A stretch of 64,000 nucleotides of DNA from Hyposmocoma kahamanoa. Lineage: Eukaryota > Arthropoda > Insecta > Lepidoptera > Cosmopterigidae. Below the pieces are notes generated by a model that was given only the letters and a program-made list of their open reading frames with translations, was not told where the DNA came from and made no database searches. Location: assembly GCF_003589595.1 (NCBI RefSeq), contig NW_020653766.1, positions 922,688 to 986,687 on the forward strand. Reading direction: 5' to 3'. This document shows, piece by piece, positions 42,400-54,163 of the stretch (positions are counted from its first letter, which is position 1; the number at the start of each line of letters is the position of its first letter). Both the position numbers and the translations under genes were made by a program.

Positions 42400-44879
42400 T
42401 TATACCACAAAAAATAAATGAAGTAAAAATCATGATGTTCAATAAAATGAATATTACAATTGATAAAGCGACATCTTTTATCAATCTATGGTAGTTGAAA
42501 AGGTGCCTGGTTGTATGAAGAAAAAGTTTCATTGATTTGTCACAGGTGGCGCTAAAACAAATGGCTGTTAAAACCTAAAAAACAAAGATTTCTAACAAAC
42601 GCTTGCAAACAATTCATCATGTTTGCCATACAAACTCGAAGCGAGGAAATTGTTCTTTTTGTTCGATCTTTGTATTAATATGTATATATATATATCATGT
42701 TCGTAAATAATCAAAACATTTATTTAAATCGATTCAATTTATTGCTCCATATAAAGTTTACAAAGTTCTTAAATAACATGATATGGTCCTTAGTACATGA
42801 TACCCTGTGAGGGCATAGCAATGAAAATTATTGAAACGAAGGACGTACGCAGCTACGTGTATCGGATTTTACTTTTGGGAGTAGACTATTTTATAAATAA
42901 AAACAATGTTAAAAACATAAGCATGACTACTAAGTGCTTTGTTTCGATGGAGAGCTATATATTTTGTTTATATTATATTACTTAGTAATATATTTATATC
43001 TTCGAAAAATTTGTTCAAATTGTGTAGCATTTTTGTACTGGAAGGTTTTTTAGTTTTTTTTTTAGGTTAGGTTAGGTTGGGTATTTTATTATAAATTTTT
43101 ATTACCCTGGAATGCGAGCCGGATGTAAATATATTGTATGAGGTTTTGAGGAAGGTATTTTTAATTTGTGTTCATTTGTTCTATTATTACGTTTTTTATT
43201 AGTCAGTGGTGAAGAGACATGACTGTGTTCCTGGGAGAAGTCAACAGTCCTGTTAAAAACATAAAACAGCTGACTTTTTAACAATAGACTTCATAAAATT
43301 CATAAGAAATGCACTTTTCCATTGAAACATTCGCTGAGTAGACAAGCGACTTAAGATCCCGGGACCCGGGCAAGAATTACGGAGAAATCCCGGTAGAGAT
43401 CGTGCAAAATTCAACGTTTCAACCTGTCACTTAAAGCTGAAGAGCCTTTTCAGACGTCTCAATATCGTTCGTGTGGATTTTTATTGAGTTCTTGCCTTTG
43501 ACGAGTTGGAAAAAATATAAGTTCCATTTTTACTAAGAAGAAAATGTTTGTCGGACAACGGCTTAAAACTTGCTTACCTATAGAGAACCGTGCCCAATAT
43601 TGGAATGTATGAGCAGATAACGGGGATTTAATAATGTTTCTTCTTTTTTTTCATAAGACCATTGACAAAGCAGTCATGACCATCTCTGTCTATTAGTGGA
43701 CTCTCTCGTGCATTCATGCAAAGGTCCGCTCACTGCAGATTTTATTTGATCGGTCGCGTGGGTGACTTCCCGCGCAGTCTGTTGCCCTCTGCGCTGCCTT
43801 ACATGACTAGATAATTGATGGATTGAGTCAATATTTCATCTTGAGACGTTACCGAAAAGTGTCAGGATGCAAAATTGTATCACAAGATACAGGTTCTACT
43901 TGATGCAGAGTTCTTGAAGTGTGGAGAATTTTGTACAAAATTCTGTTCACGGTATCCCAAGCATTTTTCCCTAACATCATATTACTATCTATCCATCCCT
44001 TCTTCTTAATTTCGCGGAATGTTAATATCTCTGCAGCATGTTCAACCGTATTTTAGTGACCTTAGTGATGTTCTTATCCTTCCTATGTTCCTCACTTTGA
44101 TTATGTTTAAATTTGTATCAAATACTAGGAAAAAAATTTCGTAGTCAGTGACCAACACTCAGATCAGACCTTGATTCGATTCTAGGCAGTAGCCGTAACT
44201 GGTAAAATAAAACTTTTGCCTTGCAATAATCACTGAACTATGTGAAGGTCATTTAACCACGTAAGTTAACTACGTACTCACATGGAACTAGGCGGTTTCT
44301 TCATTAAGCTCAAAGTAGCCGGAACAGTTAGCATTGTTGTATCACAATTATAAGTTCCATATACAAAGTAACACCTGTAAAAATAATAATTTGACTTCTC
44401 AACAAAAGATTTTTAACAATATGTTAACAATAACGTTTTAATCCGTTCCGATTAAATCCATTCAGCCGTATTATTAAAAAAGGCTGAACAGCCGAAGTTC
44501 TATTTCGCAGATAATAATAACGTTTCATCGACTTTATTCATCTTTATTCGAAATAACGAGGTCACTGGATTTTCGTGTAACTTTGATCTTCTCGAGTTGG
44601 TTTAACAAGAACAAAATTTTATCGTTACGAAAGTTTTTGTCAAATATTTGTTATTATTAACGGGTAAGCGTTAAACTTTTGGGTTCGTTTTTGGTACTCC
44701 CAAACCAGCTCGTGCTTCTTCCACTGTTGAGTACGGTTTTTCTTTTTAAAATGAATTTCGGTACCGTTACTATTGCTATTCGATTGTTTTTGGAAATATT
44801 AGTTTCGTTTTCAAAAACAATCACGATATATATCTACGTCACTAAGCTAGTATGAATAGAATATTGAGTATCTATTGTA
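42400..44879. other. Long stretch without recognised genes
   Basis: AT-rich DNA. Three TTAGG units (43062-43076), the insect telomere motif, are too few to mean a telomeric tract. No SINE, LINE or TIR element could be identified. Confidence 0.4.
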
Positions 44880-45062
44880 CTCGGTCGGCTTACTGACAGT
44901 CTGGGATCACTTTTATATTCAGCGCAATGATTTATGACTGAGAGAGGGATGTTTAGATAGTTCGGACATTTAGAGATAATGAATGAAGAATTGACGAAAC
45001 AGATTTTGACTAAAGTGAGCGGGCAAGTTGTTATGGGCCAACCAAGGCGAACTTTTTTTATA
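44880..45062 (+). pseudogene. LINE pol C-terminal remnant
   Basis: Plus-strand translation includes FGHLEIMNEEL and MGQPRRTFF, the GHLERM...GRPRR-type motif at the end of many RTE-like ORFs. Stops interrupt the preceding ERGMFR segment. Confidence 0.6.
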
Positions 45063-45077
45063 ACATCAAGGCCATAC

Positions 45078-45600
45078 ATACAGTGCCACTCAGAGCTTTA
45101 AATTATAAGGATCTGAGGGGCACTACCACTGCGCCCGTCACCTTGAGACATAAGTTGACAAATCCCATGTGTCTGTAATTTCATAACACCCTTCAAAATT
45201 GAAACACAGTAATGCTGACATTACTGCTTGGCGGCAGAAGTAGGTAAGGTGGCAGTACTACCCTTTTTTCCTTTCCGGGGGAAAATCCGTCATGGATGCC
45301 ACCGCGTCACGGGGAGGCGCGGTGGTTATGAGAGACTCCTACTCACTAAAAACCCCCGGGTATTCCCACACTCCGCATGTGGCCACGTGATTTACGATCC
45401 ACGGCCCCGCCTGCGGTTGTCCGCGACTGCGGACCCACCTCTGGGAGACTTTACCGTCCCCACTCCATCGTTAGTGGCATGTCGGGAATACTTGGCATGC
45501 CAACCAACCCGTGAACCCTTGCCCAGTGAGTGACAAAGCCTGGCAGTACTACCCTGGACGAACTCTTTCACAAGGGGCTCTACAGCTACTAAAACTTAAC
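45078..45600 (-). mobile_element. SINE-like family B split by another SINE
   Basis: Left part (45078-45263) and right part (45542-45600) join into one family B copy once the insert is removed. The family 5' end lies at the right (GGACGAACTCTTTCACAAGG). Confidence 0.8.
45264..45541 (-). mobile_element. GC-rich SINE family G with 13-bp target duplication
   Basis: 278-bp insert flanked by GGCAGTACTACCC at 45251-45263 and 45542-45554. On the minus strand it starts GCTTTGTCACTCACTGGG and ends with GATTTTCCCCCGGAAAGG and a poly(A) of six. It contains TGGGTCCGCAGTCGC and GCGGTGGCATCCATGACGG. It recalls GC-rich SINEs seen in other moths. Confidence 0.8.
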
Positions 45601-45944
45601 ATAACCACAGTAAGGATATCATAAAGAAAGGTCAGGTGAAGAGTACCCTTAACCGACGAGCATGTAAGAAAACATTGATGCGTGTTGATGCCGCAAAGGA
45701 CGTGTGTCTCGATCATAGCAAGTGAAGTAAAGTATAGTGAAGTAGGGTAAAGGAACAAGACGATACTGCGACGCTAGTTGTGAGCAGCCCATGTTGTACC
45801 GTGGACGACAATTATGGTTAGGACAATATGTTAAAGCGGTGATAGTAAACGTAAAGGTGGCAATCAACATTCTAAAGTAATTGTAAAATTTGTTTTCAGT
45901 TTTGTCTTAATTTCTGGTATAGTTCATAAAAATCACCTTCTCAA

Positions 45945-46200
45945 GTCAAGTGATGGGACGTACGTAAGTCGTGCACCTGATGGTAAGCTACACGCCTGCC
46001 CATAACAGTTGCAATGCGACTCAAGAGCTTTAAATCGCAAAGATCTGAGGGGCACTGCCGCTGCGCTCGTCACCCTGAGACATAAATTGAGAAGTCAAAC
46101 CGGAACGCAATGCTGACATTACTACTTGGCGGTTGAAATACGTAAGATGGCAGTAATTCCCCGAACGGACTCTTTCACAAGGAGTTCTACTACCCTTAAT
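45945..46200 (-). mobile_element. SINE-like family B
   Basis: GATGGGACGTACGTAAGTCG, TACACGCCTGCCCATAACAG, AAAGATCTGAGGGGCACTGC and CTTTCACAAGGAGTTCTAC; a small gap follows CATAAATTGAGAAGTC. Confidence 0.8.
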
Positions 46201-46497
46201 TATAACAATAGTGGATCTCTCCACGCTGCACGCTTTCGTTTCTGGCTTCGATTACGTGGGCGGCATCACAATAGTAGAAGACGTAGCGTACGTGCTTCCA
46301 TTTCGACGTCAACTTTTACACTGACGCGCACGCCGATGACAGCCTGCAGTCAATGTCGACTGCATGCAGTCGATCTCAACTGTATGTTGCTTGCGTTTGC
46401 ATGGAGTTGTAATACTTATACGGACTTTGCGCATGCAGTTCGTTTAGTAGTTGCAACTCTTATGAGAAACTGGAGTTCATTCTCATCTCTCATCATT

Positions 46498-46725
46498 GAA
46501 TCTGCCTCTGTGGCCGAACGGTTACCATGCCGCGCTGACACGCAGAGGTCCCAGGTTCGATTCCCGGGCCGAGAGAAATAGTTGTATGGCCTACAATTAT
46601 TTATCTCGTGAGTTTGGGTGTAATTTGTGGTTGTCTATGTGTGTGTCCATGGCACCCGCGACACAGGGTTTCCCTAGTGCGGGGCTATGTTGAGTGTATG
46701 CGTTATTTATTATTATTATTCGTCA
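46498..46725 (+). mobile_element. tRNA-derived SINE family A, best copy
   Basis: Head GTGGCCGAACGGTTACCATG (A box) and CCCAGGTTCGATTCCCGG (B box). Body GAGAAATAGTTGTATGGCC, GTGAGTTTGGGTGTAATTTG, CATGGCACCCGCGACACAGG and CTAGTGCGGGGCTATGTTG, then an (ATT)n tail. About 225 bp; pol III promoter boxes intact. Confidence 0.9.
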
Positions 46726-47007
46726 GAGAAAAACAAATTTACTGTGGGCGTTGAATAACAGATGCTATTGTTCAATTTCTAATTCAAATTTGACACTTAA
46801 GGTGACTACAAAATTAATAAATTAATTATTGCTTTTTTTTAGCATAACTTTCGCAACTTTTTGGTTTATTTTAAATAGTCGAAAGTTTAAATTTGTTTTG
46901 TGAATAGTTTTCGAGCCATTTCAACGACATGGAAACGCCAATTTAGGTAATTTTTATGCTTTAGTGCCTTGATACCATGATTAAAGTTCTACACCATGTT
47001 TCCCAGA

Positions 47008-47200
47008 ACGACAAGAGCGGCAGGGAAATACTACTATCATACCCTATTTCTGCCGCCAAGCATTAATGTGAGCATTTTTCTGTTTTGATGGGTCAGAGCG
47101 CTGTTGAAATCACGTGCACATGGGACTTGTCGACTATATGTATCAGAGTAAAGGGCGTAGAGATATTGAGTGGTACTGCAACTGCTATGTAACAGTGTAT
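47008..47200 (+). mobile_element. SINE-like family B
   Basis: TATTTCTGCCGCCAAGCATT, GAAATCACGTGCACATGGGA and GTGGTACTGCAACTGCTATG. The tail is lost. Confidence 0.75.
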
Positions 47201-47551
47201 TAAACAAAAAAAACGTAAGAAATCAGTTATCAGATAGGTTCCCGTGTGTTACTGCTAACAAAAAATGCGACCCGCAGTGGCCAATTTATAGCTGCGTTGA
47301 TTGTAGCCTTAATCATTTTTTTCTTTGAAGGATATTTTAGTAATCTTGATTGCGTCGCCGGACAAAAAAATGCGGTCGAAGTAGTCACTGTTCGAGGGAA
47401 GCATCTTACCATCGCGAGTCAGTATTTGCGTAAATTGATCAGCGCCATCTAGTGTCTATTGAAGGAACTACTAATGTTCATATTAATGCCGTTTTTAGAC
47501 AAGTTAAAAAAACAACACCCCAGCGGTTAGAGCACTAAATAGTTATTGTTA

Positions 47552-48475
47552 GAAATGGGTCAAAGTGTGTTAAATTTGAATCACGTAATGTAAAATCAAC
47601 TAACCAAATCATAGAAATAAATGGAGAAAAGTTAGACCTTATTAATAAAGCTGTTTTTTTGGGAGTGACCTTAGATAGTAAACTCCAATGGTTTCCACAT
47701 ATATCTTCCTTGGCCAACAGATTAAGGTCTGCTGCATACGCAGTCTGTAGACTATGTGAGCTTACCGATGTTGCTACTGCTAGACTAGTTTACTTTAGTT
47801 ACTTCCATAGTATAATGTCCTACGGATTCTCATGGGGTAAAGCGGCAGATATACAAACCATATTTGTTTTGCAAAAACGAGCGATTCGTTCTGTGTACCG
47901 TTTGGGTTCTCGGATGTCTCTCAGATAAAAGTTTAAGGAGAGTGGTATCATGACTGTGGCATCTCAGTACATTTACTCAAATATTTTGTATGCACGTAAA
48001 AATGTACGTAACTTCGTTAAGAAAGAAGATATCCGTAATATTAACCTTAGACCTACGTCCAAACTCATGGTACCACGTTTTCGTTTAACTAAGGTAAACG
48101 ATTCTTTTATGAGGAACTGTATACGTTTTTACAATAAGATTCCGGAGCATATATTAAGATTACCATTTCCTAAGTTTAAAACTTACATTAAAAGTATTTT
48201 AATTGAAAAGTCATATTACAAAATTGTAGACTACCTACGTGTTAGATGTTAGAGAAAAACAACGTGACCCTAGATTCGACACAATTATGGTTGAAAGTAT
48301 ATTATACCATTTAAGTTTATTTGAAAAGAGCAATCCCTAGAGTTTCTTGCTCGTTCTTCTCAGGGAGGTCAGCGTAGTGAACGAGCAGCAGCTTAAAAAA
48401 TGACGTTTTCAAGTGTAAAAATTGTGTCTATGGAATAAATGATTATTTCACTTTGACTTTGACTTTGGGGTATAG
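47552..48475 (+). mobile_element. LINE family J1, copy E
   Basis: Plus-strand copy from the region after the RT catalytic motif (EINGEKLDLINKAVFLGVTL) through the C-terminus (VPRFRLTKVNDSFM) to the TTTGACTTTGACTTTG tail. A nonsense codon near 47926 splits two otherwise open frames (47659-47928 and 47950-48252). Little decayed, 5'-truncated. Confidence 0.85.
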
Positions 48476-49097
48476 CAACACTCGCCAAAACTACTATGTA
48501 AAAGTAAATGCTTTAAACAAATAATTAATATAGGAGAAAAGACGCGCGCATATGAAAACTATTCATGGTGGACGGTAGAGTTGACACGCTATAAGCTTTG
48601 AGCAACTGAATGAAACGACCCTAATAATAATAAGAATAATAAGTTTGTAAGTGTGGTTCAAACCAGCCCACAACCTGAGAAAAATAAAGTAAAAAAAAAA
48701 TAATAATAAACATCTATATATTTTTAATTTAATTCTTTTAAATTAAAATAGAACTAACTTAACGTTTTTAAAATATTCTTATGTAAATGTATACTTATAT
48801 TTGTCGGAAAGATCCAAGTGAATGTAATGTTTCCTGTAGTTTTTTAGCAAAAAACGGCAAAATATTTAAAAATGTCCGCTAAAAATGGAAAGGCTGAACA
48901 ATTTTAATCCACCTGGCGGTGATTAAAGCGAGCTGCGTCGGAGTAAATCATGTTTTTAATCTCTCGCTTTGAATTTACGTCGACGAAGATTGAAACGGTG
49001 TACATGCACCTTTATATATTTTTTCCTACGAAAGTATTTAGTATTAATTAAGTAATATATTTATTTGAAAAACTTCTATCGTACATTATTTTGTAGC

Positions 49098-49268
49098 AGT
49101 AGAGGTCCTCGTGAAAGAATTCGTTCAGAGAAGCCATCTTACCTTTTTCTGCCGTCAAGCAGTATCTCAATCTTTGCTATTTAAAGCTCTGATCTGCACA
49201 GCTACTGTTATGGACAAGCGTGTCGCTTACCACCAGGCGCACGTCTTGTTCTTCCCGTCATGATACCA
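49098..49268 (+). mobile_element. SINE-like family B, internally deleted
   Basis: GTAGCAGTAGAGGTCCTCGT, TTCTGCCGTCAAGCAGT, TTTAAAGCTCTGATC and GCGTGTCGCTTACCACCAGG. Confidence 0.75.
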
Positions 49269-49737
49269 AGTCATATAAAAATTCTTTGATGGCAATGTAG
49301 TTATAATTTTATATAATTTAATTCGTTCTTTTATTTAACCTTTGTACTGTCAGTTCAACGAACGTACAACTCCCGGTAGTTCTGTTTATAAAACGCCTAC
49401 AAAATATTTTTGCAAGTCAGTGTACAACCTGAATAAAATATATCCTCCCACCGTCGCTCGTGCATACTACCCACCTCGATGCGGCCCTTTGACCTTTTCA
49501 ATATGTTTGTCTCTTACATTTTTTTTTTCATTAAAACTTGCAGTAACAGCGCGTAACGCTTTGAAAAAGAATCGTCGAAATCCATCCGCTCACGCTATCA
49601 AACGAAATGCGACTTGAATGGTGGGCGCAACCACACCATTTTTAATAGGCAACAACATTTAAAATCCTCGGAATAAAATCAAAGGCTTAAAGTATGAAAC
49701 ATACACGAGAGCGCGACCGCGGCCTGTCTAATTCTAA

Positions 49738-50193
49738 ATAATCTCAGTACAGAGTACTAAAAAAACCGACCTCAAAAGGACGTGGAATTATGTCTATTTG
49801 CTAAGTTTTATTGAAATATCTATACTTCGCCACTATACAGGACTTGACACTGGAGATAATATAAAAATAGGTTCTGACTAGGACCCTACACAAAGTATAT
49901 TGAGAGAAAAACGCCTTGAATTGTAGAAATAGCAAAATCAACCATTAAAGTAATTACTCCTAAATTAAGTTAGGCGCTATTTATAAAAATGAATCTTCAT
50001 GCTTGAACAGCCACCCTTCGAGGTGGATGATTTTCTTCAAAATGAAATGGGACCACTATGGAAGTACTTTCCCACAAAAAAAGAATCATGAAAATCGGTT
50101 CACAAATACCGGAGTTATCGCGTAACATACATACAAAAAAAGGAACATACAGTCGAATTGAGAACCTCCTCCTTATTCGAAGTCGGTTAAAAA
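49738..50193 (-). repeat. Repeat family P, near full length
   Basis: About 455 bp from ATCTCAGTACAGAGTACT and AAAAAAACCGACCTC to GAACCTCCTCC and GAAGTCGGTTAAAAA. The two ends share ACCGACYTC in inverted orientation. No coding capacity. The class (MITE or SINE-like) is undecided. Confidence 0.8.
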
Positions 50194-50439
50194 GTAGTTT
50201 TAATTATTATTAGTAATTGTTACTTATGTCAAATTTTAGTCGCTTAGAGTCTCAATGTCTACAGTTATTTTATTTTTGATTTTTGTTGTGTGTAACGTGT
50301 AACATATTTATTATTATCATAGATTTAGTATATAGGTACCCATTATTATTTGGATTGTGGTGTTCCATATTATGACTGGCCAAGACAGAATATAATCAAC
50401 ATAGTCCTCAGAGGTTGAGTCATGGACCCTTTTGACATG

Positions 50440-50545
50440 CTTTTATTTTATTTATTTTTTATTTTATTATTTTCTTTATTTTTATTAATTTTCTGATTGA
50501 AATTTATGCAGGTCAAATAAAGCCTATTTTTTATTTATTTTTTAT
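50440..50545. repeat. ATTTT-rich low-complexity tract
   Basis: Runs of TTTTATTTTATTTATTTTTT, interrupted once near 50490. Confidence 0.8.
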
Positions 50546-50608
50546 TCCTGTATTTATATGAACAAGATCACACCCGAACCGCACTTGCTCTCTGTGTCAA
50601 GCTTTATT

Positions 50609-50746
50609 CAGAGTGGCGGCGGACGCGGGTGCGTGTAAATCAAATGTACGTAGACGCTCGTTGGGTTCACAGTGGCAGTTGTTCATTTCCGCACCGTGGA
50701 AAGGAAGACGCCAAGACCCGCGCCTGCACTCTGAATGAGCCCCGAG
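50609..50746. mobile_element. GC-rich inverted-repeat unit
   Basis: TTCAGAGTGGCGGCGGACGC at the left and the complement of TTCAGAGTGCAGGCGCGGG at the right bound about 138 bp of GC-rich sequence. Probably a MITE; no clean target duplication. Confidence 0.45.
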
Positions 50747-50856
50747 CCAACCTCGCCGGCGCGCCCGGGAAATAATAAATAAATCGAGCGTATTTTCTTA
50801 TAACAGTTCGGTCTCTAGACACGTGCGCGCGGTCACTCCTCGGTGGCCGTCTTTAC

Positions 50857-50955
50857 CCTTCCAAACCGGGATGTTCACATTACGGCTTGGCGGCAGAAAT
50901 AGGTAAGGCGGCAGTAATTCCCTGGACGAATTCTTCCATAATGAGCTCTACTGCT
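50857..50955 (-). mobile_element. SINE-like family B, 5' part
   Basis: CTTCCAAACCGGGATG, GGCTTGGCGGCAGAAATAGG, GGACGAATTCTTCC and GAGCTCTACTGCTAC. Confidence 0.8.
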
Positions 50956-51072
50956 ACAAATGAATATTTCAAGTGGTATGGCGAATATCATAGCATTTAC
51001 TCCGATCGAAGTTTCATGTGGAATGTAGACCGCTATAGGAAACTTTCTTTAACTGCCTGTTTTAAACTTTCT

Positions 51073-51370
51073 TTACCTCGTGAGTTTGGGTGTCATTTGT
51101 GGTTGTTTATATAAGCGTCAGGAACTGAAAACTCGACTATCTGTGGTAATCAGTTTTAATTTTGAATATGGTGTGCTCACATGCCCGCAGTGCGTGAGGA
51201 CCTTCGCTCAGAAGATTGGCTACAAAAGCGACGTGCGAGCCCACGAACGCCGCTTATCGGTCGCTTTAACGTTATCCAAAATCGTCTGGGAGCATACATA
51301 CATGTGTTGTCTATGGCACCCGCGATACACGGTTTTCCTAGTGCGAGACTATGATTGTCATTATTATTAC
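51073..51370 (+). mobile_element. SINE family A, 3' half split by an insert
   Basis: Left part CTCGTGAGTTTGGGTGTCAT...GTTGTTTATATAAG (to about 51113). Right part TGTTGTCTATGGCACCCGCG...CTAGTGCGAGACTATG with an ATTATTATT tail (from about 51304). The middle 190 bp is foreign. Confidence 0.7.
51114..51300 (+). pseudogene. Insert with a C2H2-like zinc-finger motif
   Basis: One frame reads LTCPQCVRTFAQKIG followed by DVRAHERR. Cys-x2-Cys is present and one His is in place; the second His is not at the expected spacing. Single fingers of this kind occur at the ends of some LINE proteins. Source not identified. Confidence 0.4.
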
Positions 51371-51526
51371 TTATGTGGATATTATGGAAAAATATGCTCC
51401 ATTGAGTGGATGACGCCATTCTAGTATTTATATCTGTGTATTAAGGTTATTAAGTCGGTCAACATAAGTTCGTCGTGATCAAAGATCGAAATAGGCTGAG
51501 TGTATTTATTTAAGCATCAAGTAATC

Positions 51527-52272
51527 AAATCAAATCAAATCGTTTATTTGCATAAAACATGGTGGTCATGATAACACAGTAATGTATACGTTCAAGCATG
51601 TTTAGCCCGAAGATAATTTAGGCATGCAAAATAAATGAAACATAGGTCGTCACATGGTTACATTTACATTAAGTTATATATAATTAATTTAAATTCTTTT
51701 ACATAAAAATAATTGTAGAAATTCCCTAATACTGTAATATACTTTATTCTTTAACAATTCATATAATTTAGTCTTAAATAATGTAATGGGCAAGTGTTTA
51801 ATGTCATTTGGTAATCTATGGTAAATTCTGGCACACATACACAAACAATTTTGATTATATTTAGGTACGTCAAAAAAAATAGTCTATTGGGATTTCTATA
51901 CTTTCGATGGTTCGCGTCAATACTCTTAATAAACAAATGTAAATTATTTTTCACAAAAATGCTGGCTTCATAAATATATAAAGCAGGCAGGGGTAATAAA
52001 CCAAGATCTTTAAATATAGGTTTACAGGATTCAAGCGGAGTCCTACCAGTAATTGCACGTATACATTTTTTGTGTGTTAATAACACTCTGTTTATATTCG
52101 TACCATTTCCCCAGATAAGAAGTCCATAACGTAGGGTCGAGACTACATATGCGTGATAAACTGTTAACATGGTTGACATATTTGTTATACGCATAGAGAT
52201 GTTAATACCTCCCTTTGAATTTCCTGAATAATAAGTGTCTGTTACCACAAATGGCTTTGGATGATTTCGCAT
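51527..52272 (-). mobile_element. LINE family J2 3' end, minus strand
   Basis: Frame with YHAYVVSTLRYGLLIWGNGT, VLLTHKKCIRAITG, then a C-terminal domain that has lost its usual end. The tail is (GATTT)n-like (AATCAAATCAAATCAAATC on the plus strand). Jockey/CR1 group, different from J1. Confidence 0.75.
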
Positions 52273-52339
52273 AACAGTGAAAGTTTTGAATCAATTACTT
52301 TGCAAAAAAAATTATAGTAAAATGTAAGATATAGGACAT

Positions 52340-52945
52340 ACATACACTGATTACTCAACGGTGAAGAGAGTGTTCCTAGCACAAAAGAAGTGTATTAGAG
52401 CAATGTGTGGTCTAAAACGAACAGATAGCTGCAGACCTTATTTTAAGAAACATAAATTACTAACGCTAATGTCTCTTTATGTATTTAATACCGCAGTTTT
52501 CATCAGACGCAATCCAAACTTCTTTAATTGTGTTAAGAGTGCCCGTAGGAATAATAAACTTGACAGCGTAGGTGGCAGATCTGCCCTCCTATGTAATAGT
52601 ATTATTGCAATGAGTGCCAAGATTTATAATAAATTACCATCTGACATAAGGAACATTAAGGACATTGTAACATTTAAAAGAAATCTATTTGAATACCTTG
52701 TTAATGAAACATTTTACTCTATAAACGAATATTTCGGTAATAATTAAGTAATTTGACATGAAATAAAATTGAGTAATAATTAAGTAAATAAATAAAAATT
52801 AAGTAAAATAACTATGTTCATTAGCCACTTATGTAGTTCGTATGCCTGAAGGTGCAACATAGAGGGTCGCTATAACTTATTTAATACCATGTATTTCAAT
52901 GTACTGTATCCTATGTTGACGAATTAAATGCATTTGATTTGATTT
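52340..52945 (+). mobile_element. LINE 3' end, plus strand
   Basis: 128-codon frame starting after 52361: VFLAQKKCIRAMCG, CRPYFKKHKLLTLMSLYVF and IYNKLPSDIRNI, the complete C-terminus of a J2-related LINE. The tail is TTTGATTTGATTTG. It stands head to head with the preceding copy; the two 5' breakpoints are about 70 bp apart. Confidence 0.8.
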
Positions 52946-53021
52946 GTGTGAAAACGCGATTCCTAAAAATTTTCACGTTAGATGAAAACGCATACTTACC
53001 TCGAAATTTTATGTATTCTAT

Positions 53022-53249
53022 TATTGACTTACAATTATATGGACGTCGGGTCCGCGCTAAAAAGTGTCCGCACTTGTAAGGCGCTAAAATCGTATACAGA
53101 GCGCCAAACTCCGCTTTAGTCTTCATTTGTTCGACTGACAGCGCGATACTGCGATGACATTACAATTTAAATTTCGAATAGGTTGACTTGGGACATTTTT
53201 TTCGTGGTTTTTGTATTAGACCCGTCGTCCATTTATTTGTAAGTCAATG
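53022..53249 (+). mobile_element. hAT-type MITE 'H', copy 3
   Basis: 228 bp flanked by TATTCTAT (53014-53021 and 53250-53257). TIRs ATTGACTTACAA...GGACG and complement. It differs from the copy at 62990 at only two positions I can see. Confidence 0.9.
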
Positions 53250-53519
53250 TATTCTATAGATACTTTACATATACCAATGATTTTTTTTATATCAATTGAA
53301 CTAAATAGAAGACGTGTAGTATACGGTATGCATTTTTCAAATGGCTTGGTAAAATAATAAAATTTGAAAGAAAGCCCAGGGACACTCCCTGCCGTTCGAC
53401 TCAAGCAAAATGAACCGTATTAATACGGAAAAACTTAAGTTCGAACGGATGTTACACCCATACCCGAAACAATTTAGAAAAAATCATTTTCCATATAGCT
53501 CTTACCAGTAATATACTCA

Positions 53520-53710
53520 GTACCTCCTTATCCATGTGTATTGTGACAATGCTGACCTCCTTCCTCTTTACTGGATCCTGGCCACTCATTTAAAATAATT
53601 TGAATCGTTTTCGAATTACCTTTTCCTTTATTATACTTTTTTAGTTGGTTAGTTCTATCCGTCGTCATTCCCATAAAACTTTTTGAATCGAGAGGACGTG
53701 CCTATAAATC
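53520..53710. repeat. Dispersed repeat S, copy 2
   Basis: Similar in order to 25255-25500 (CTGGCCACTC, TTTAAAATAATTTGAATCG, TCCGTCGTCATTCCCAT). Confidence 0.4.
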
Positions 53711-53751
53711 ACCTTAATTTCCTTATTGTAAAACTTTACGTCGATAAAGAA

Positions 53752-53882
53752 ATGAAACTATTTTTCCGGATTTAAATTTTGTTTTTCCAAGCAAATCAAT
53801 GTTTGGGGCTCTTTACAAGTCCCATGGTCACGGTTGACTAATCCGTGATGAAAAAATAGTTTCATTTCCTATGTGTAACAAT
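53752..53882 (-). mobile_element. Family Q unit plus inverted end
   Basis: GAAACTATTTTTCCGGATTT, CCATGGTCACGGTTGACTAA, then an oppositely oriented end AAAAAATAGTTTCATTT. The block around 11722-11833 has the same mirrored layout. Confidence 0.6.
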
Positions 53883-53975
53883 CGCGAAAACCTAAGAACT
53901 CGATATTTACGTCGATGACTATTAAAATTATATGCTTAGTTATATAGGCCCATTTGGGGTGAGTATTGTGTTATA

Positions 53976-54135
53976 TTTAACCGACTTCAAAAACTTTTTA
54001 TTTTTTTATTCTCCAAATTAGGTAGCAAATTAGGGGATGAATCCAGTTTCCCGGTAGGTAACCGATAATTAATTAATTCAATAAAACATGGCAAATGGAT
54101 GTAATTCCACGAAATTTTGAGGTCGGTTTTCTGTT
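53976..54135 (+). repeat. Repeat family P, internally deleted
   Basis: Left end TTTAACCGACTTC and right end AATTTTGAGGTCGGTTTTC with a shortened centre. Confidence 0.65.
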
Positions 54136-54163
54136 TTATGAGGAGCGTTTTATTCGTTACAAC

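Noticed and set aside
43062..43080. (TTAGG)3, the insect telomere motif
   Set aside because: Only three units plus one variant; short GGTTAGGTTAGG runs are scattered through insect genomes and do not indicate a telomere or an interstitial telomeric array.
45228..45533. 101-codon ORF as a gene
   Set aside because: It runs across the junction of a family B SINE and a nested GC-rich SINE; the frame is a product of the low stop density.
46498..46570. tRNA gene
   Set aside because: A and B boxes are present, but the cloverleaf is incomplete and the sequence continues as a repeated SINE body with an (ATT)n tail; other copies exist in the window.
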